Assembly: GCA_903642265.1 (NCBI GenBank) | Contig: CAHJWN010000005.1 | Location: 29,671-93,670 of the forward strand | Origin: Acidobacteriaceae bacterium | GTDB lineage: Bacteria > Acidobacteriota > Terriglobia > Terriglobales > Acidobacteriaceae | Length of the DNA: 64,000 nt | Direction: 5' to 3' | In this document: positions 36,512-45,595 of the stretch, in pieces | Layout: every line of letters begins with the position of its first letter | Numbering within the stretch: the stretch's first letter is position 1 | The notes under the pieces: model-generated | What the model was told of the DNA's origin: nothing | Databases searched by the model: none | What the model saw: the letters and a program-made list of their open reading frames with translations, nothing else | Position numbers and translations under genes: made by a program

Positions 36512-37531
36512 ATGACACTTGCTACCGGCCTCTTGGCCACAATCGCCTGCCTTTGCTCATCGATCACCCTCTTGAGCCAGGACCTGCTGGTTCTTTCCAA
36601 GCAGGACCACACACTTGCGATTGTCGATGCCGCAACGTTGCATGTAGTGGCGAAAGTGCCGGTAGGCAACGATCCACACGAGGTGATTGCAGCCGCTGAC
36701 GGCAAGACGGCGTACGTGTCGAACTACGGTTTCGGAGCGTTCAATACACTCGCAGTGGTTGATCTTGTCGCCCACAAAGCAATGCCCGCAATTGACCTGG
36801 GTCCTCTTCGTGGACCACATGGGCTGGTCTTCGTTGGCGGCAAGGTCTGGTTCACCGCAGAGGCAGCAAAAGCCCTGGGCCGATACGATCCCTCATCACG
36901 CAAGATCGACCTGGTGCTGGGCACTGGCCAGGACCGCACGCACATGATCTACGTCACGCCTGACGGACAGAAGATCATCACCACAAACGTCAGTTCGGCG
37001 ACCGTAAGCATCATCGACCAGGAGCCGCTGCACATGCCAGGGCCGCCGCCAGGCAGGGACCACCCAGGACCTTCGGTGCCCCGTACAGACTGGCACGAAA
37101 CCATCGTCCCGGTTGGGCGCGGCTCGGAGGGCCTCGACCTTTCGCCCGATGGCAAGGAGATCTGGACTGCCAACGCTCAGGATGGAACGATCTCGATTGT
37201 CGACCTTCAGGGAAAGAAAGTTGTGCAGACAGTCGCGGCAAATGCTCCCGGAGCGAATCGGCTGAAGTTCACGCCGGACGGAACACGCGTCCTGCTATCA
37301 AGTGGGCCGTCACTGATCGTCATGGACGCCCGCACACGCAGCGAGGTCAAACGCATTTCCATCGGCCACGGCTCTGCCGGCATTCTGGTTGAGCCCGGTG
37401 GAGAGCGCGCGTTTGTCTCCTGCGGGCCTGACAACTACGTCGCCATCATCGATCTTCATACCCTCACCATGACGGGCCATATCGAAGCGGGCGGCGAACC
37501 AGACGGCCTTGCTTGGGCCGTCCGACCCTAA
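36512..37531 (+). CDS. YncE-like seven-bladed beta-propeller protein, exported
   Basis: A 339-residue protein with a short signal peptide (MTLATGLLATIACLCSSITLL) and repeated blades of the YVTN/YncE kind: LAIVDAATLHVVAKVPVGNDPHE, TAYVSNYGFGAFNTLAVVDL, VSIIDQEP, EIWTANAQDGTISIVDL and FVSCGPDNYVAIIDLHTL. A Pro/Gly-rich loop (about residues 173-192, MPGPPPGRDHPGPS) interrupts the blades. Such propellers act as periplasmic scaffolds or ligand binders; some relatives are lactonases. No catalytic residues can be assigned. It is divergent from mnmE and converges on the flavin oxidoreductase with ten bases between. Confidence 0.8.
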   Translation: MTLATGLLATIACLCSSITLLSQDLLVLSKQDHTLAIVDAATLHVVAKVPVGNDPHEVIAAADGKTAYVSNYGFGAFNTLAVVDLVAHKAMPAIDLGPLRGPHGLVFVGGKVWFTAEAAKALGRYDPSSRKIDLVLGTGQDRTHMIYVTPDGQKIITTNVSSATVSIIDQEPLHMPGPPPGRDHPGPSVPRTDWHETIVPVGRGSEGLDLSPDGKEIWTANAQDGTISIVDLQGKKVVQTVAANAPGANRLKFTPDGTRVLLSSGPSLIVMDARTRSEVKRISIGHGSAGILVEPGGERAFVSCGPDNYVAIIDLHTLTMTGHIEAGGEPDGLAWAVRP

Positions 37532-37541
37532 GCTCACGACG

Positions 37542-38576
37542 TCAGGCCAGGGCTTTCCTCACCATTGGCGCGACCTTGGTGCCTAGAAGCTCGATCGAAC
37601 GCAGCATCTTCTTGTGCGGCAGGGCAACATTCGTCATCTGGAAGGTGATGCGCGCAAGGCCACCCAGGGCCTCATGTTCACGAAGAATCTTCTCAGCGAT
37701 CTCCTCCGGGTCACCGATCAGGTAGGCGCCCGTAGGCCCGCGAGTCGCTTCAAATTGCGCCCGGGTAGTGGGCGGCCAACCACGCTCTTTACCTATGTGT
37801 GTAAACATCCGGTGGTGACCTGGGAAGAACTCGTCCGAGGCAATCTGGCTGGTCTCACCGGCATACCCGAACTGATGCAATCCAACCTTCAAGTCTTCAG
37901 CAGCAAAGCCGGCCCGCGCTCCCGCTTCACGATAGACATCAATCATGGGCTTGAAGCGGTGAGGCTCACCTCCGATGATGGCAACCATCAGCGGCAGGCC
38001 TAAAGCGCCGGCCCGCGCGAAGGAGGCAGGCGTTCCGCCCACTCCGATCCATATCGGAATCTTTTCCTGAACCGGTCTTGGGTATACACCCTGTCCGGTC
38101 AAGGCAGCGCGATGCTTGCCAGACCACGTTACGTGCGTGTTCTCCCTGATCTCAAGCAGCAAGTCGAGCTTCTCGGTGAATAGCGTGTCGTAATCTTCAA
38201 AGCTCAGCCCGAACAGTGGATACGCTTCGCCGAACGATCCGCGACCGACCACCATCTCTGCCCTGCCTCCGGAGATCAGGTCGAGCGTCGCGAAGTTCTG
38301 AAAGACACGTACAGGATCATCAGCGCTGAGCACCGTTACGGCGCTTGTAAGCCGAATCTGCTTCGTGCGTGAAGCCGCAGCGGCAAGAATAACCACCGGC
38401 GCTGAATCCAGGTACTCTGCGCGATGATGTTCGCCGATACCGAAGGAATCCAGTCCCACCTGGTCTGCTACTTCAATTTCTTCTACCAGGTTTCTGAGCC
38501 GCTCCGAGGGGCTCATCGCCTGTCCAGTCTCCGGGTCGGAGATCACTGCGGCAAAACTGTCGATCCCTATCTGCAT
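37542..38576 (-). CDS. LLM-class flavin-dependent oxidoreductase
   Basis: A 344-residue bacterial luciferase-like TIM-barrel protein. Family features include DQVGLDSFGIGEHH near residue 40, LTSAVTVLSADDPVRVFQNFATLDLISGGRAEMVVGRGS with the phosphate-binding RGSFGE region, and IPIWIGVGGTPASFARAG. It would use reduced FMN for an unknown oxidation; group-A LLM enzymes range from alkanesulfonate to F420-linked substrates. The ATG at 38576 has AGAGG upstream. It is followed on the same strand by nothing closely linked and preceded (38633) by the methyltransferase 56 bases away, so the two may be cotranscribed. Confidence 0.88.
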   Translation of the reverse strand: MQIGIDSFAAVISDPETGQAMSPSERLRNLVEEIEVADQVGLDSFGIGEHHRAEYLDSAPVVILAAAASRTKQIRLTSAVTVLSADDPVRVFQNFATLDLISGGRAEMVVGRGSFGEAYPLFGLSFEDYDTLFTEKLDLLLEIRENTHVTWSGKHRAALTGQGVYPRPVQEKIPIWIGVGGTPASFARAGALGLPLMVAIIGGEPHRFKPMIDVYREAGARAGFAAEDLKVGLHQFGYAGETSQIASDEFFPGHHRMFTHIGKERGWPPTTRAQFEATRGPTGAYLIGDPEEIAEKILREHEALGGLARITFQMTNVALPHKKMLRSIELLGTKVAPMVRKALA

Positions 38577-38632
38577 CGGTTCTGACCTCTCACTGAATCA
38601 CGCTGATACCAGCGTACGTGGCTTCCCCTGTT

Positions 38633-39508
38633 TCACGCAGCAGCCTCAGCCTGTTTGGTTGTCTTCACAGCCTCGGCAACAGGGCTCCCCAGGACATAGG
38701 TAACAGGCAATAAACCACTTGTAGCCGTGCCGACCTCCCACCGATATGCCAGGCCCGCGTGCTCAGATTCAATGCCAGAGATGATCTCCTGCAGCTCGCC
38801 AAGTGAATACGCGCGAAGACACGACATCCAGCCGTCATACCAGATCACGAACGGCACCACCGGGATCAGGTACGTCCAGAACAGTCGCGACCAGCGGAAA
38901 GGTCGCATGGCAGGCGTCAGGAGTAAGACGAGAAGTGGCGTGAAGCAAAGGACAAGCATTGTCTTGACCCCGCGTTGCGCAACCTCGAACACACCGACGC
39001 CGCGATGACTTACTGCGGCATCGGCAAGAATCTTTCTTGCCTCTGCCGGGTCGAAATGATGAAACGCAGAAAACATCGTGCGAAACCCTGGTAGTTGCGC
39101 GGGTATGTCCAACGCATCCACGGGCGTCAGGACGAATTCGATCTTCGCCCCTTGCGGCTGGGCAGGCACTTTGGCATTGGTTAAAGAAGGCCCAACCGCT
39201 CGATTGGTCCGGTCGATTGCCTCCTTGCTGGGGTATTTGTCACTCAGGCAAACCTGGACTGGACACTCGTACTCTTCTTCAAGCTGCTGTGCCAGGCTGA
39301 TCCATGGACCGCACCCGCCGGAACAAAGGTCGAGCACTGAAACCGGCGCGTCCCCGTTGGCTGCCAGGACGGCATGAAGCCGTCCCAGGATCGGCTTGTA
39401 CGAGTTACCAAACTGCCACAACGCTTCCAGTGCATCCGTGACCAGGTCCCGTAGCCTGGACGGAAAACGAGGATGATCATGTATTTCACTCAACTGCATG
39501 CGGCGCAT
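38633..39508 (-). CDS. Class I SAM-dependent methyltransferase with a membrane-hairpin insertion
   Basis: A 291-residue protein. The SAM-binding motif I reads VLDLCSGGCGPW (about residues 58-69), and MFSAFHHFDPAEARKIL is a motif IV/post-I-type region of a Rossmann methyltransferase. Unusually, a strongly hydrophobic stretch (MLVLCFTPLLVLLLTP, then a basic gap FRWSRLFW and TYLIPVVPFVIW, about residues 185-225) interrupts the fold, suggesting membrane attachment. The tail is Ala/Lys-rich. The substrate is unknown; a lipid or isoprenoid is conceivable. Starts at 39508 or 39499 are possible. It lies just upstream of the LLM gene. Confidence 0.75.
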   Translation of the reverse strand: MRRMQLSEIHDHPRFPSRLRDLVTDALEALWQFGNSYKPILGRLHAVLAANGDAPVSVLDLCSGGCGPWISLAQQLEEEYECPVQVCLSDKYPSKEAIDRTNRAVGPSLTNAKVPAQPQGAKIEFVLTPVDALDIPAQLPGFRTMFSAFHHFDPAEARKILADAAVSHRGVGVFEVAQRGVKTMLVLCFTPLLVLLLTPAMRPFRWSRLFWTYLIPVVPFVIWYDGWMSCLRAYSLGELQEIISGIESEHAGLAYRWEVGTATSGLLPVTYVLGSPVAEAVKTTKQAEAAA

Positions 39509-39567
39509 TTGGCTCTGTCCCAGGTCGTTGGATGCTCCTCAGCTCGGCAGGCAATCTAAAATGAGCA

Positions 39568-40341
39568 ATGTCCAATGGGCCAAAAGTCTTACCCGCCACG
39601 TTCTCTGCGGAATCACTGAAGTTCCTTCGCGCTCTCAAGCGCAACAATGACCGTGCCTGGTTCGACCCGCGCAAACCAATCTACGAGCGGACCCTGAAAA
39701 CACCCATGCTTGCACTGATCGAGCAGATCAACCAGGCCATGCTGGACTTCGCACCCGAATACATCCGACCTGCGCCGAAGACGATGATGCGCATCTATCG
39801 CGACGTTCGATTCAGCAGCGACAAGCGGCCTTACAAATCAAATATCGCCGCGTGGTGGGCGCGCGCTGGACTTGAAAAAACCTCGGGTGGAGGGTTCTAT
39901 TTCGAACTGAACGCCACCAGCATCACCATCGCCGCGGGCGTATATATGCCGGAACGGGAACAACTGCTGGCCATCCGGCAGTACCTCTCCGCAGCTGGCG
40001 GCAATCACCATCAGGCGTTGCGAGAGCTTCTCGCGGACAAGAAGCTGAACACCGTGATGCAGCCGATTGACCTCCTGAAACTTACACGCGCTCCAAAGGG
40101 CTTTCAGCCGGATGATGCCGCCCTCGATCTGCTGCTCTGCCGGCAATGGGGCGTTGCAGCGACCCTGCCCGCGGAAACGGTGCTTAAACCCGGTCTGGCC
40201 AGGAAGATCAGCGATCGGTTCAAGCGGGCCACGTCGCTGCTGACATTTCTAAACACACCGCTGCTGGGCGCATCGCGGCAAGAAGATAAGGCCGTAAGTG
40301 CTGCAGCGATGAACCGTTCACTCTTTGGCTTGTCGAGCTGA
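39568..40341 (+). CDS. DUF2461 (TIGR02453) family protein
   Basis: A 257-residue cytoplasmic protein of the DUF2461 family. The diagnostic segments are FLRALKRNNDRAWFDPRK near the N-terminus, MRIYRDVRFSSDKRPYKSNIAAWW in the middle, and GGGFYFELNATSITIAAGVYMPE. Its function is not established in any organism I can name. It is divergent from the methyltransferase gene with 59 bases between. The ATG at 39568 has only a weak ribosome site. The C-terminal 20 residues are less conserved in character. Confidence 0.85.
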   Translation: MSNGPKVLPATFSAESLKFLRALKRNNDRAWFDPRKPIYERTLKTPMLALIEQINQAMLDFAPEYIRPAPKTMMRIYRDVRFSSDKRPYKSNIAAWWARAGLEKTSGGGFYFELNATSITIAAGVYMPEREQLLAIRQYLSAAGGNHHQALRELLADKKLNTVMQPIDLLKLTRAPKGFQPDDAALDLLLCRQWGVAATLPAETVLKPGLARKISDRFKRATSLLTFLNTPLLGASRQEDKAVSAAAMNRSLFGLSS

Positions 40342-40636
40342 AAGCCGCGCAATTACACAGGCAGAGGCTCGAAACTCCCTGAAAATGGCACAAATGCCTA
40401 AAATAACCGCTGAATCCTGTGGAAACCCGGCAAATACAATTGACAAAGGCTCTGGAAAGGCTGAAGGTGAATGTCGGAACAGTTGTCAAGACCCGCATAA
40501 ACAAAGGCGATTTCGGTTTCGGGTGAAGCAGTCCAAGAGTACTTCGAACGCCGGGCGGGCCGGCATACGAGGTGGTTACTCTACCCACTAACGCATTTGA
40601 AGTGAACGACACAACTTGAACGAAGGAGTACTAAAA
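40342..40636. other. Leader region upstream of the HU gene
   Basis: A 295-base region ahead of the HU gene. It includes a TTGACA at 40440-40445 but no good -10 at the right distance, and an AAGGAG at 40623-40628 that serves the HU start. GC-rich short repeats (GGGCGGGCCGG) occur around 40550. No RNA family is recognised. Confidence 0.35.
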
Positions 40637-40933
40637 ATGGCAAAAGGAATGACAAAGACCGCACTGGTCCGCCTTCTGGCGGAGAAGCTCGAACTCACCA
40701 ACAAGCAGACCTCCGGTTTTCTCGAGATGCTGGCTGAGACCGCAGTAAAAGAGACCAAGAAGAATGGCGAGTTCACCATTCCCGGCATCGGCAAGCTGGT
40801 CAAGGCAGAGCGCAAGGCGCGTCTCGGCCGCAATCCTCAGACAGGCGAGACGATCAAGATCAAGGCCAAGACCGTCGTCAAGTTCCGCGTAGCCAAGGTA
40901 GCCAAGGATACGATTGCTCCCGTAAAGAAGTAA
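40637..40933 (+). CDS. hup: HU-family DNA-binding protein
   Basis: A 98-residue nucleoid protein. The N-terminal helices (MTKTALVRLLAEKLELTNKQ) dimerise, and the arm region GEFTIPGIGKLVKAERKARLGRNPQTGE carries the conserved GxGxF-like turn and the 'RxGRNPxTGE' DNA-bending motif. Length is slightly above the usual 90 because of a basic C-terminal extension (KVAKDTIAPVKK). The ATG at 40637 follows AAGGAG by eight bases, better than an upstream in-frame TTG at 40616. It is monocistronic by context. Confidence 0.95.
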   Translation: MAKGMTKTALVRLLAEKLELTNKQTSGFLEMLAETAVKETKKNGEFTIPGIGKLVKAERKARLGRNPQTGETIKIKAKTVVKFRVAKVAKDTIAPVKK

Positions 40934-40997
40934 GCAGCAATCGTACGCAGATTGAATCCTTAGAACTTCCTGGCTCTCCCGAGCTAATCGACCAAGC

Positions 40998-41037
40998 AAT
41001 CCCGCACAGGGGCCGACACCGGCACCCATGCGGGATT
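40998..41037 (+). terminator. Two-tier hairpin downstream of HU
   Basis: A 9-bp outer stem (AATCCCGCA, 40998-41006, with TGCGGGATT, 41029-41037) encloses a second 4-bp stem (GCCG/CGGC with an ACAC loop). It lies 65 bases after the HU stop. There is no U-run, so it could be a terminator, an RNA stabiliser, or part of the leader of the next gene. Confidence 0.55.
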
Positions 41038-41192
41038 CGTCGTTGTGACAGAGGACGTAAGAGTCTGCTTCATTCCTGCCGATACACTCTCCATCGCTGC
41101 GATCGAATGTCGCCATACCCATCCAGCTAACCTGATTGTGGGATTAGTCCTGGGGTCGGCAGTCGATAGACTCGTCGCAAGAAGGCAGGCTC

Positions 41193-42434
41193 ATGCATTT
41201 ATTGAACTGGATAGATTACCGGACACTCGCTGTAGGCCAGATACCTTTGGCCGTCGTCTTCGCGACTGTACTCTTTGGCATTTGGCGGGTCTATCCTCAC
41301 CTTCGCGGCACCGACACGATGGCGCTGGGCTTCTCGCTTTGGATTCCATCGACGATCCTGCTTGTAGCCCAGGGAAGCATCCCCCTTTTCGCCTCGTCCA
41401 TCGGCGGGAACCTGCTTGGGATCTGTGGATACATTCTGCTCTACCGCGGCCTCATCAGCTTCGTCCAGGCAAAAGGACATTTGCCCATTCTCTACGATGT
41501 CGCGGCCGTGGGCGCTGCGGTCATCATCTACTTCACAACGATCTACGACATGGCAACACCGCGCATCCTTGCTGTTGCGGCTGTGATAGCAGCCACGCGA
41601 GCGCTGATGGCGCTGGAACTCTTCAAGCGAAGCAAGGATCGTTTGTCGCTGCGGATCTTTGCCTGCTTCCTTGCACTCTTTGCCATTCTCCCGATAGGCG
41701 TTGCGTTTGCGGCGCTTTCTCCAGGGGCCTTCTCATTCGGCACCCAGGTGACTTTGGGCGGTTTTGCGGGAATGAGTACGCTGCTTGATGCTCTATTCCT
41801 TCTGGGCTTTGGTGTAGGTACGTTCAGCATGTACTCCGCCGACATCAGCGACACGGTGCAGCAGCAGGGTCAGCTTGATTTTGTTACCGGCACACTGAAC
41901 CGGCGCGCAACCGAAGAGACCTTGACGGTTGAAATCGCCCGCAGCAGCCGCACTCATAGCCCTGTGTCCGTAATGATGATCGAGATCGATCACTTCAAGG
42001 CCATCAACGACACGTACGGCCGCAGTCGTGGCGAGGCCACCCTGTGTACCGTCGTCAGCACCATTGCGTCGATCCTTCGGTTCTATGACAAGTGCGGGCG
42101 GCTGGCAGATGACAAGTTCCTCGTGATCCTTCCTGAAAATACGGGCGAGCATTCGCTGGTGATCGCTTCGCGCTTTCGTGCTGCTTTGAAAGAGCCGTCG
42201 CTTCCACACGATCAGCCAGCAATAACGTTGAGCATCGGCATCACGCAATGCGTATTCAAGGAACCGACGATCGAAGTACTTACCCGCGCGGAGCTTGCTC
42301 TGAGCGAGGCACGCGAAAATGGGCGCGATGGCGCTTGCTTGAAGTTCGAACATGAACAACCTGTGCCGCCGCCAGTGCAGGCCAAGATGGACCGCCTGAG
42401 AACGAGCAGCCGCATCGCCAAGCTGATTCGGTAG
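41193..42434 (+). CDS. Membrane protein with a degenerate GGDEF domain and intact I-site
   Basis: A 413-residue protein with six to seven N-terminal membrane helices (residues about 10-220) and a C-terminal GGDEF-fold domain opening at DFVTGTLNRRA. The active-site signature is ADDKF (residues 305-309) in place of GGDEF: both Gly are lost and the catalytic acidic residue is Lys308. The inhibitory-site RxxD is kept as Arg296-Asp299 (RFYD), exactly five residues before the signature as in active cyclases. So it is unlikely to make c-di-GMP and may bind it. The ATG at 41193 follows AAGG by seven bases. It converges on fucP. Confidence 0.85.
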   Translation: MHLLNWIDYRTLAVGQIPLAVVFATVLFGIWRVYPHLRGTDTMALGFSLWIPSTILLVAQGSIPLFASSIGGNLLGICGYILLYRGLISFVQAKGHLPILYDVAAVGAAVIIYFTTIYDMATPRILAVAAVIAATRALMALELFKRSKDRLSLRIFACFLALFAILPIGVAFAALSPGAFSFGTQVTLGGFAGMSTLLDALFLLGFGVGTFSMYSADISDTVQQQGQLDFVTGTLNRRATEETLTVEIARSSRTHSPVSVMMIEIDHFKAINDTYGRSRGEATLCTVVSTIASILRFYDKCGRLADDKFLVILPENTGEHSLVIASRFRAALKEPSLPHDQPAITLSIGITQCVFKEPTIEVLTRAELALSEARENGRDGACLKFEHEQPVPPPVQAKMDRLRTSSRIAKLIR

Positions 42435-42453
42435 CAGGCAAGCTACTCGGAGA

Positions 42454-43764
42454 TCAGGCTGTCCCTGTTCTTGGTGTGAAGAAGCCGTAGAGGGCAACGC
42501 CAACGCAGCCTGCTACTGGCACCAGGTATCCGAGCGCGATGCTGCCGGTTGCTTTCGCCACCAGGCCAAGAAGCGGCGGAAAGATGGCCCCGCCAATAAT
42601 CGCCATCACGAGAAACGACCCAGCAAGCTTGGTATTTGGACCAAGCCCTTTAAGACCCAGTGCGAAGATCGTCGGGAACATGATCGAGATAAAAAAGCTG
42701 CTGGCGACAATCGCGTAAGCGCCTGGCATCCCTGGAAAAATTGCAGCAACGAAGAGCAGGGCTGCGTTTGCGATCCCGTATATCGCAAGAATCAAGCTTG
42801 GCCGCAAGTACTTCATCAAAGGCGTTGTAGCGAAGCGGCCGGCGCTGAAGACTACGAGCGTCGCGGCAAGGTAATGAGCGGCAGTGCGCTCGGTGACGGT
42901 CGTGTACTCCTTCATGTAGGGAATCAAACTGCTCCACATGGCGACCTGCGCACCGACGCAGCAGAAGATGGCAAAGACCGCGAACCACAGATGAGGGAAG
43001 TGGAAGAGTTCCGCAAAGCTGCCCTGATCTGCCGGATCGCCTTCGTGCTCACTCTTAATTACGGGAAACTTCATGCGCGAAAGAACAAGCGCAAAGACAA
43101 GCACCACGGAGCCAAGCACCAGGTACGTTGGCACCACGCGCATAATCTCGGTGTGGAGATAGGCGACGTAGGTGTCTGCCTTCCTCATCGCTAGAACTTC
43201 GGGCGCTCTAAGCTCGACTCCGGAGAAGATGAACTTTGCGCCAATGATGACGCCCAGAATGGTGCCCGGTGGATTGAAAGACTGGGCGAAGTTCAGGCGC
43301 CGCTCCGACGTAGCAGCAGGCCCAAACTGCGCCATGAACGGGTTGGCCGCAGTCTCAAGTACAGACGCTCCGCACCCGACCGTAAAGAGGGCTATGAGGA
43401 ACGGTATGTACTGGCCGCTTACCGCAGCAGGCCAGAAGAGCACCATGCCAAGACCGAAGAGAACGAGGCCAAGCACCATCCCCGCCTTGTACCCAAAACG
43501 ACGCATGATCAGCGCCGCCGGGATTGCCATGCAGAAGTAGCCAAGGAAGTTTGCAGTCTGTACAAGCTGCGCGCTGAGCTGCGAAAGCTCAAAGGATTTC
43601 TTGAATTGCTGCACCAGGATGTCGGTGAGATTATTCGACATCCCCCAAAGGAAGAACAGCACCGTCACCAACACAAACAGAAGTTTCTGCTTTGGAAAGA
43701 CGGCGATGTTCTTCGTGTCCGATGGATTTATATCTTGCGTGTTCAGCGATCCTGCGACCTGCAT
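42454..43764 (-). CDS. fucP: L-fucose:H+ symporter (FucP-type MFS permease)
   Basis: A 436-residue, twelve-helix permease of the FHS family. The N-terminus VLVTVLFFLWGMSNNLTDILVQQF and the segment GCGASVLETAANPFMAQFGP carry the FucP signatures (the Asn/Asp-containing first helix and the ETAANP motif). The long helix-4/5 loop RRLNFAQSFNPPGTILG is typical. It would import L-fucose with protons. It starts 45 bases after the alpha-L-fucosidase stop on the same strand, consistent with uptake of the sugar released by that enzyme. The ATG at 43764 has AGAGG upstream. Related FHS permeases carry glucose or galactose, so specificity is inferred partly from context. Confidence 0.88.
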   Translation of the reverse strand: MQVAGSLNTQDINPSDTKNIAVFPKQKLLFVLVTVLFFLWGMSNNLTDILVQQFKKSFELSQLSAQLVQTANFLGYFCMAIPAALIMRRFGYKAGMVLGLVLFGLGMVLFWPAAVSGQYIPFLIALFTVGCGASVLETAANPFMAQFGPAATSERRLNFAQSFNPPGTILGVIIGAKFIFSGVELRAPEVLAMRKADTYVAYLHTEIMRVVPTYLVLGSVVLVFALVLSRMKFPVIKSEHEGDPADQGSFAELFHFPHLWFAVFAIFCCVGAQVAMWSSLIPYMKEYTTVTERTAAHYLAATLVVFSAGRFATTPLMKYLRPSLILAIYGIANAALLFVAAIFPGMPGAYAIVASSFFISIMFPTIFALGLKGLGPNTKLAGSFLVMAIIGGAIFPPLLGLVAKATGSIALGYLVPVAGCVGVALYGFFTPRTGTA

Positions 43765-43809
43765 GGTCTGGGTCCTCTGTCACTTCTGGTCGTTGGCTGA
43801 AACGCTCGA

Positions 43810-45447
43810 CTAGAACGAAATCCGGTAAGTGTACGCTGGCTGATTTTCATGTTGCGAAGGCAGCTGAATGTGCAGCCCATCGGTACCCTGGGCGAACGTG
43901 AGCCTGGTGTCTGAACCCAGCAGCTGCACTGCCTGCACCTTGCGCATCTCTGGTGCGCTGCTCAAAGCGAGGGATTTTATGACTGCCTCATTACTTGGAG
44001 GCCAGGCAAACTCAATTGCGTAAAGGTCAGCACCCTTGGTCGTGAATCGAAAATCCTCTGCCGTGTAGTTGACCGTATCCGTATCGTGGAATGCCCCTGC
44101 GTTGACCTTGGTCGGCCCTTCGCCGAACGTCCTCCAGGGCCGCGTGCCGTAGATGCCGTCGCCGTTGATCTTCAGCCAGGCTCCGACCGAGAGCAGCACA
44201 TCCTGCACGCCTTGTGGGATCGTTCCGTCGGCACGTGGTCCAATGTTCAGCAGCAGATTGCCATTCTTACTCACGATGTCGGCAAGCTGGTGAACGACGA
44301 AGTCCGGCGTCTTGAAGGTGTCATTCTCTATGTAGCCCCAGGATTTATTGCTGACCGAAGTGTCGGTCTGATAGTACGTCGGGTGGATCTCCGCAAGTTG
44401 GCCGCGTTCAATGTCCAGCACGCCCGAGCGCTGCTCCATGGCCTGGTCCTTGAAGTTGATGATGCCAGGTTGGCCATGCTTCGTGCTCTCGTTGTAGTAG
44501 AAGGCGGCAAACTTCGCCAGGTAGGGACGTACCGACGCCTGCCCGATCCACCAGTCGTAGTAGACAAGGTCAGGATGGTATTTCTCAACAATCTCAGCCG
44601 AACGGGCAAGCCAATCCTCCGCATACTTCGGACTCACGTACGTCCAGTTGTCGTGGATCTCGTTCGCTCCGGCCTGGCTGGGGTCGAGTACCTGCGGCTC
44701 AGCGGGGCCATAAAAGGCGGCGTACTTGGGATCATTCACGTCTGACGGCTGCTCGCGTCCGCCATCCATAAACCAGTTGTGCTCCACGCGATGCGAAGAC
44801 GCGCCCAGGTGCAATCCCTGCGCGCGCACCTCTTTGGCCAGGTCTCCTGCAAGGTCGCGCTTTGGCCCCATCTTTTTCGCGGTCCAATCTGACAGGCCGC
44901 TGTCATACATGGTGAAGCCATCGTGATGCTCGAAGACCGGCACGACGTACTTCGCGCCTGAATCTTTAAAGAGCTTTGCCCACGCCTGCGGATCGTAATG
45001 CTCAGCCTTGAACATGGGGATGAAGTCTTTGTAGCCAAAATCGGTGAGTGGACCGTACTTCTCCACCTGGTGCTTATTAATGTCGGAGCCCTTCCGGTAC
45101 ATCTCGCGGGGGTACCACTCACTCCCAAAGGCGGGGACCGAGTAAACACCCCAATGAATGAAAATTCCAAACTTGGCGTCCTTGTACCACTCGGGTGCCT
45201 CGAACTTCGAGAGCGACTCCCAGTCTGGACGAAACGCACCATCATGGCCCCCGCGATCGACATCGGCCAGTATCTCCGCTCGCTTGCTGTCATACTTCGC
45301 GCTCGCCTTGATCCATTGATTCGCGATCTCCTCCGGATGTTCTGAGGCGGTCGGCGCGGTAGTCTGGGCGCAAAGCGATGTCGGTTGTGCAGCAACAGCA
45401 AATGTAAGAATCGGGAGCAAAGCCAGGGCACGGGTGAAGCCGATCAT
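43810..45447 (-). CDS. Alpha-L-fucosidase, GH29 family, secreted
   Basis: A 545-residue secreted GH29 enzyme. A signal peptide (FTRALALLPILTFAVAAQ) precedes the TIM barrel, which contains YKDAKFGIFIHWGVYSVPAF and FEHHDGFTMYDSGLSDWTA, both GH29 hallmarks. The nucleophile Asp is in YHPDLVYYDWWIG. A C-terminal beta-sandwich follows (GDGIYGTRPWRTFGEGPTK). It removes L-fucose from glycans in the periplasm or outside the cell. The ATG at 45447 has AGAGGA upstream. It is first in a two-gene unit with fucP and divergent from the sialate O-acetylesterase gene. Confidence 0.94.
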   Translation of the reverse strand: MIGFTRALALLPILTFAVAAQPTSLCAQTTAPTASEHPEEIANQWIKASAKYDSKRAEILADVDRGGHDGAFRPDWESLSKFEAPEWYKDAKFGIFIHWGVYSVPAFGSEWYPREMYRKGSDINKHQVEKYGPLTDFGYKDFIPMFKAEHYDPQAWAKLFKDSGAKYVVPVFEHHDGFTMYDSGLSDWTAKKMGPKRDLAGDLAKEVRAQGLHLGASSHRVEHNWFMDGGREQPSDVNDPKYAAFYGPAEPQVLDPSQAGANEIHDNWTYVSPKYAEDWLARSAEIVEKYHPDLVYYDWWIGQASVRPYLAKFAAFYYNESTKHGQPGIINFKDQAMEQRSGVLDIERGQLAEIHPTYYQTDTSVSNKSWGYIENDTFKTPDFVVHQLADIVSKNGNLLLNIGPRADGTIPQGVQDVLLSVGAWLKINGDGIYGTRPWRTFGEGPTKVNAGAFHDTDTVNYTAEDFRFTTKGADLYAIEFAWPPSNEAVIKSLALSSAPEMRKVQAVQLLGSDTRLTFAQGTDGLHIQLPSQHENQPAYTYRISF

Positions 45448-45595
45448 AAAGATCCTCTTGTAAATCGTTGCACCAACTATAAAGAGTAAAGTGCAGTCGG
45501 GAAAGTAAAGCCAAAGACACAGCAGCTACCGCCAGCTTGCCGCAGGAAGCAGGCGCAACGTAGAGTCTTGAGAGTTACTCACGGAGTTTGGCCTG

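Noticed and set aside
40440..40468. TTGACA as a sigma-70 promoter for HU
   Set aside because: At 16-18 bases downstream there is no -10-like hexamer, and it is nearly 200 bases from the HU start.
40340..41192. tRNA or small RNA genes around HU
   Set aside because: No cloverleaf pattern, T-loop (GGTTCGAATCC-like) or known small-RNA core was found; only the hairpin at 40998-41037.
41045..41788. A 247-codon plus-strand frame overlapping the degenerate GGDEF gene
   Set aside because: Out of frame with the membrane and GGDEF domains, His/Cys/Arg-rich, and without a recognisable domain.
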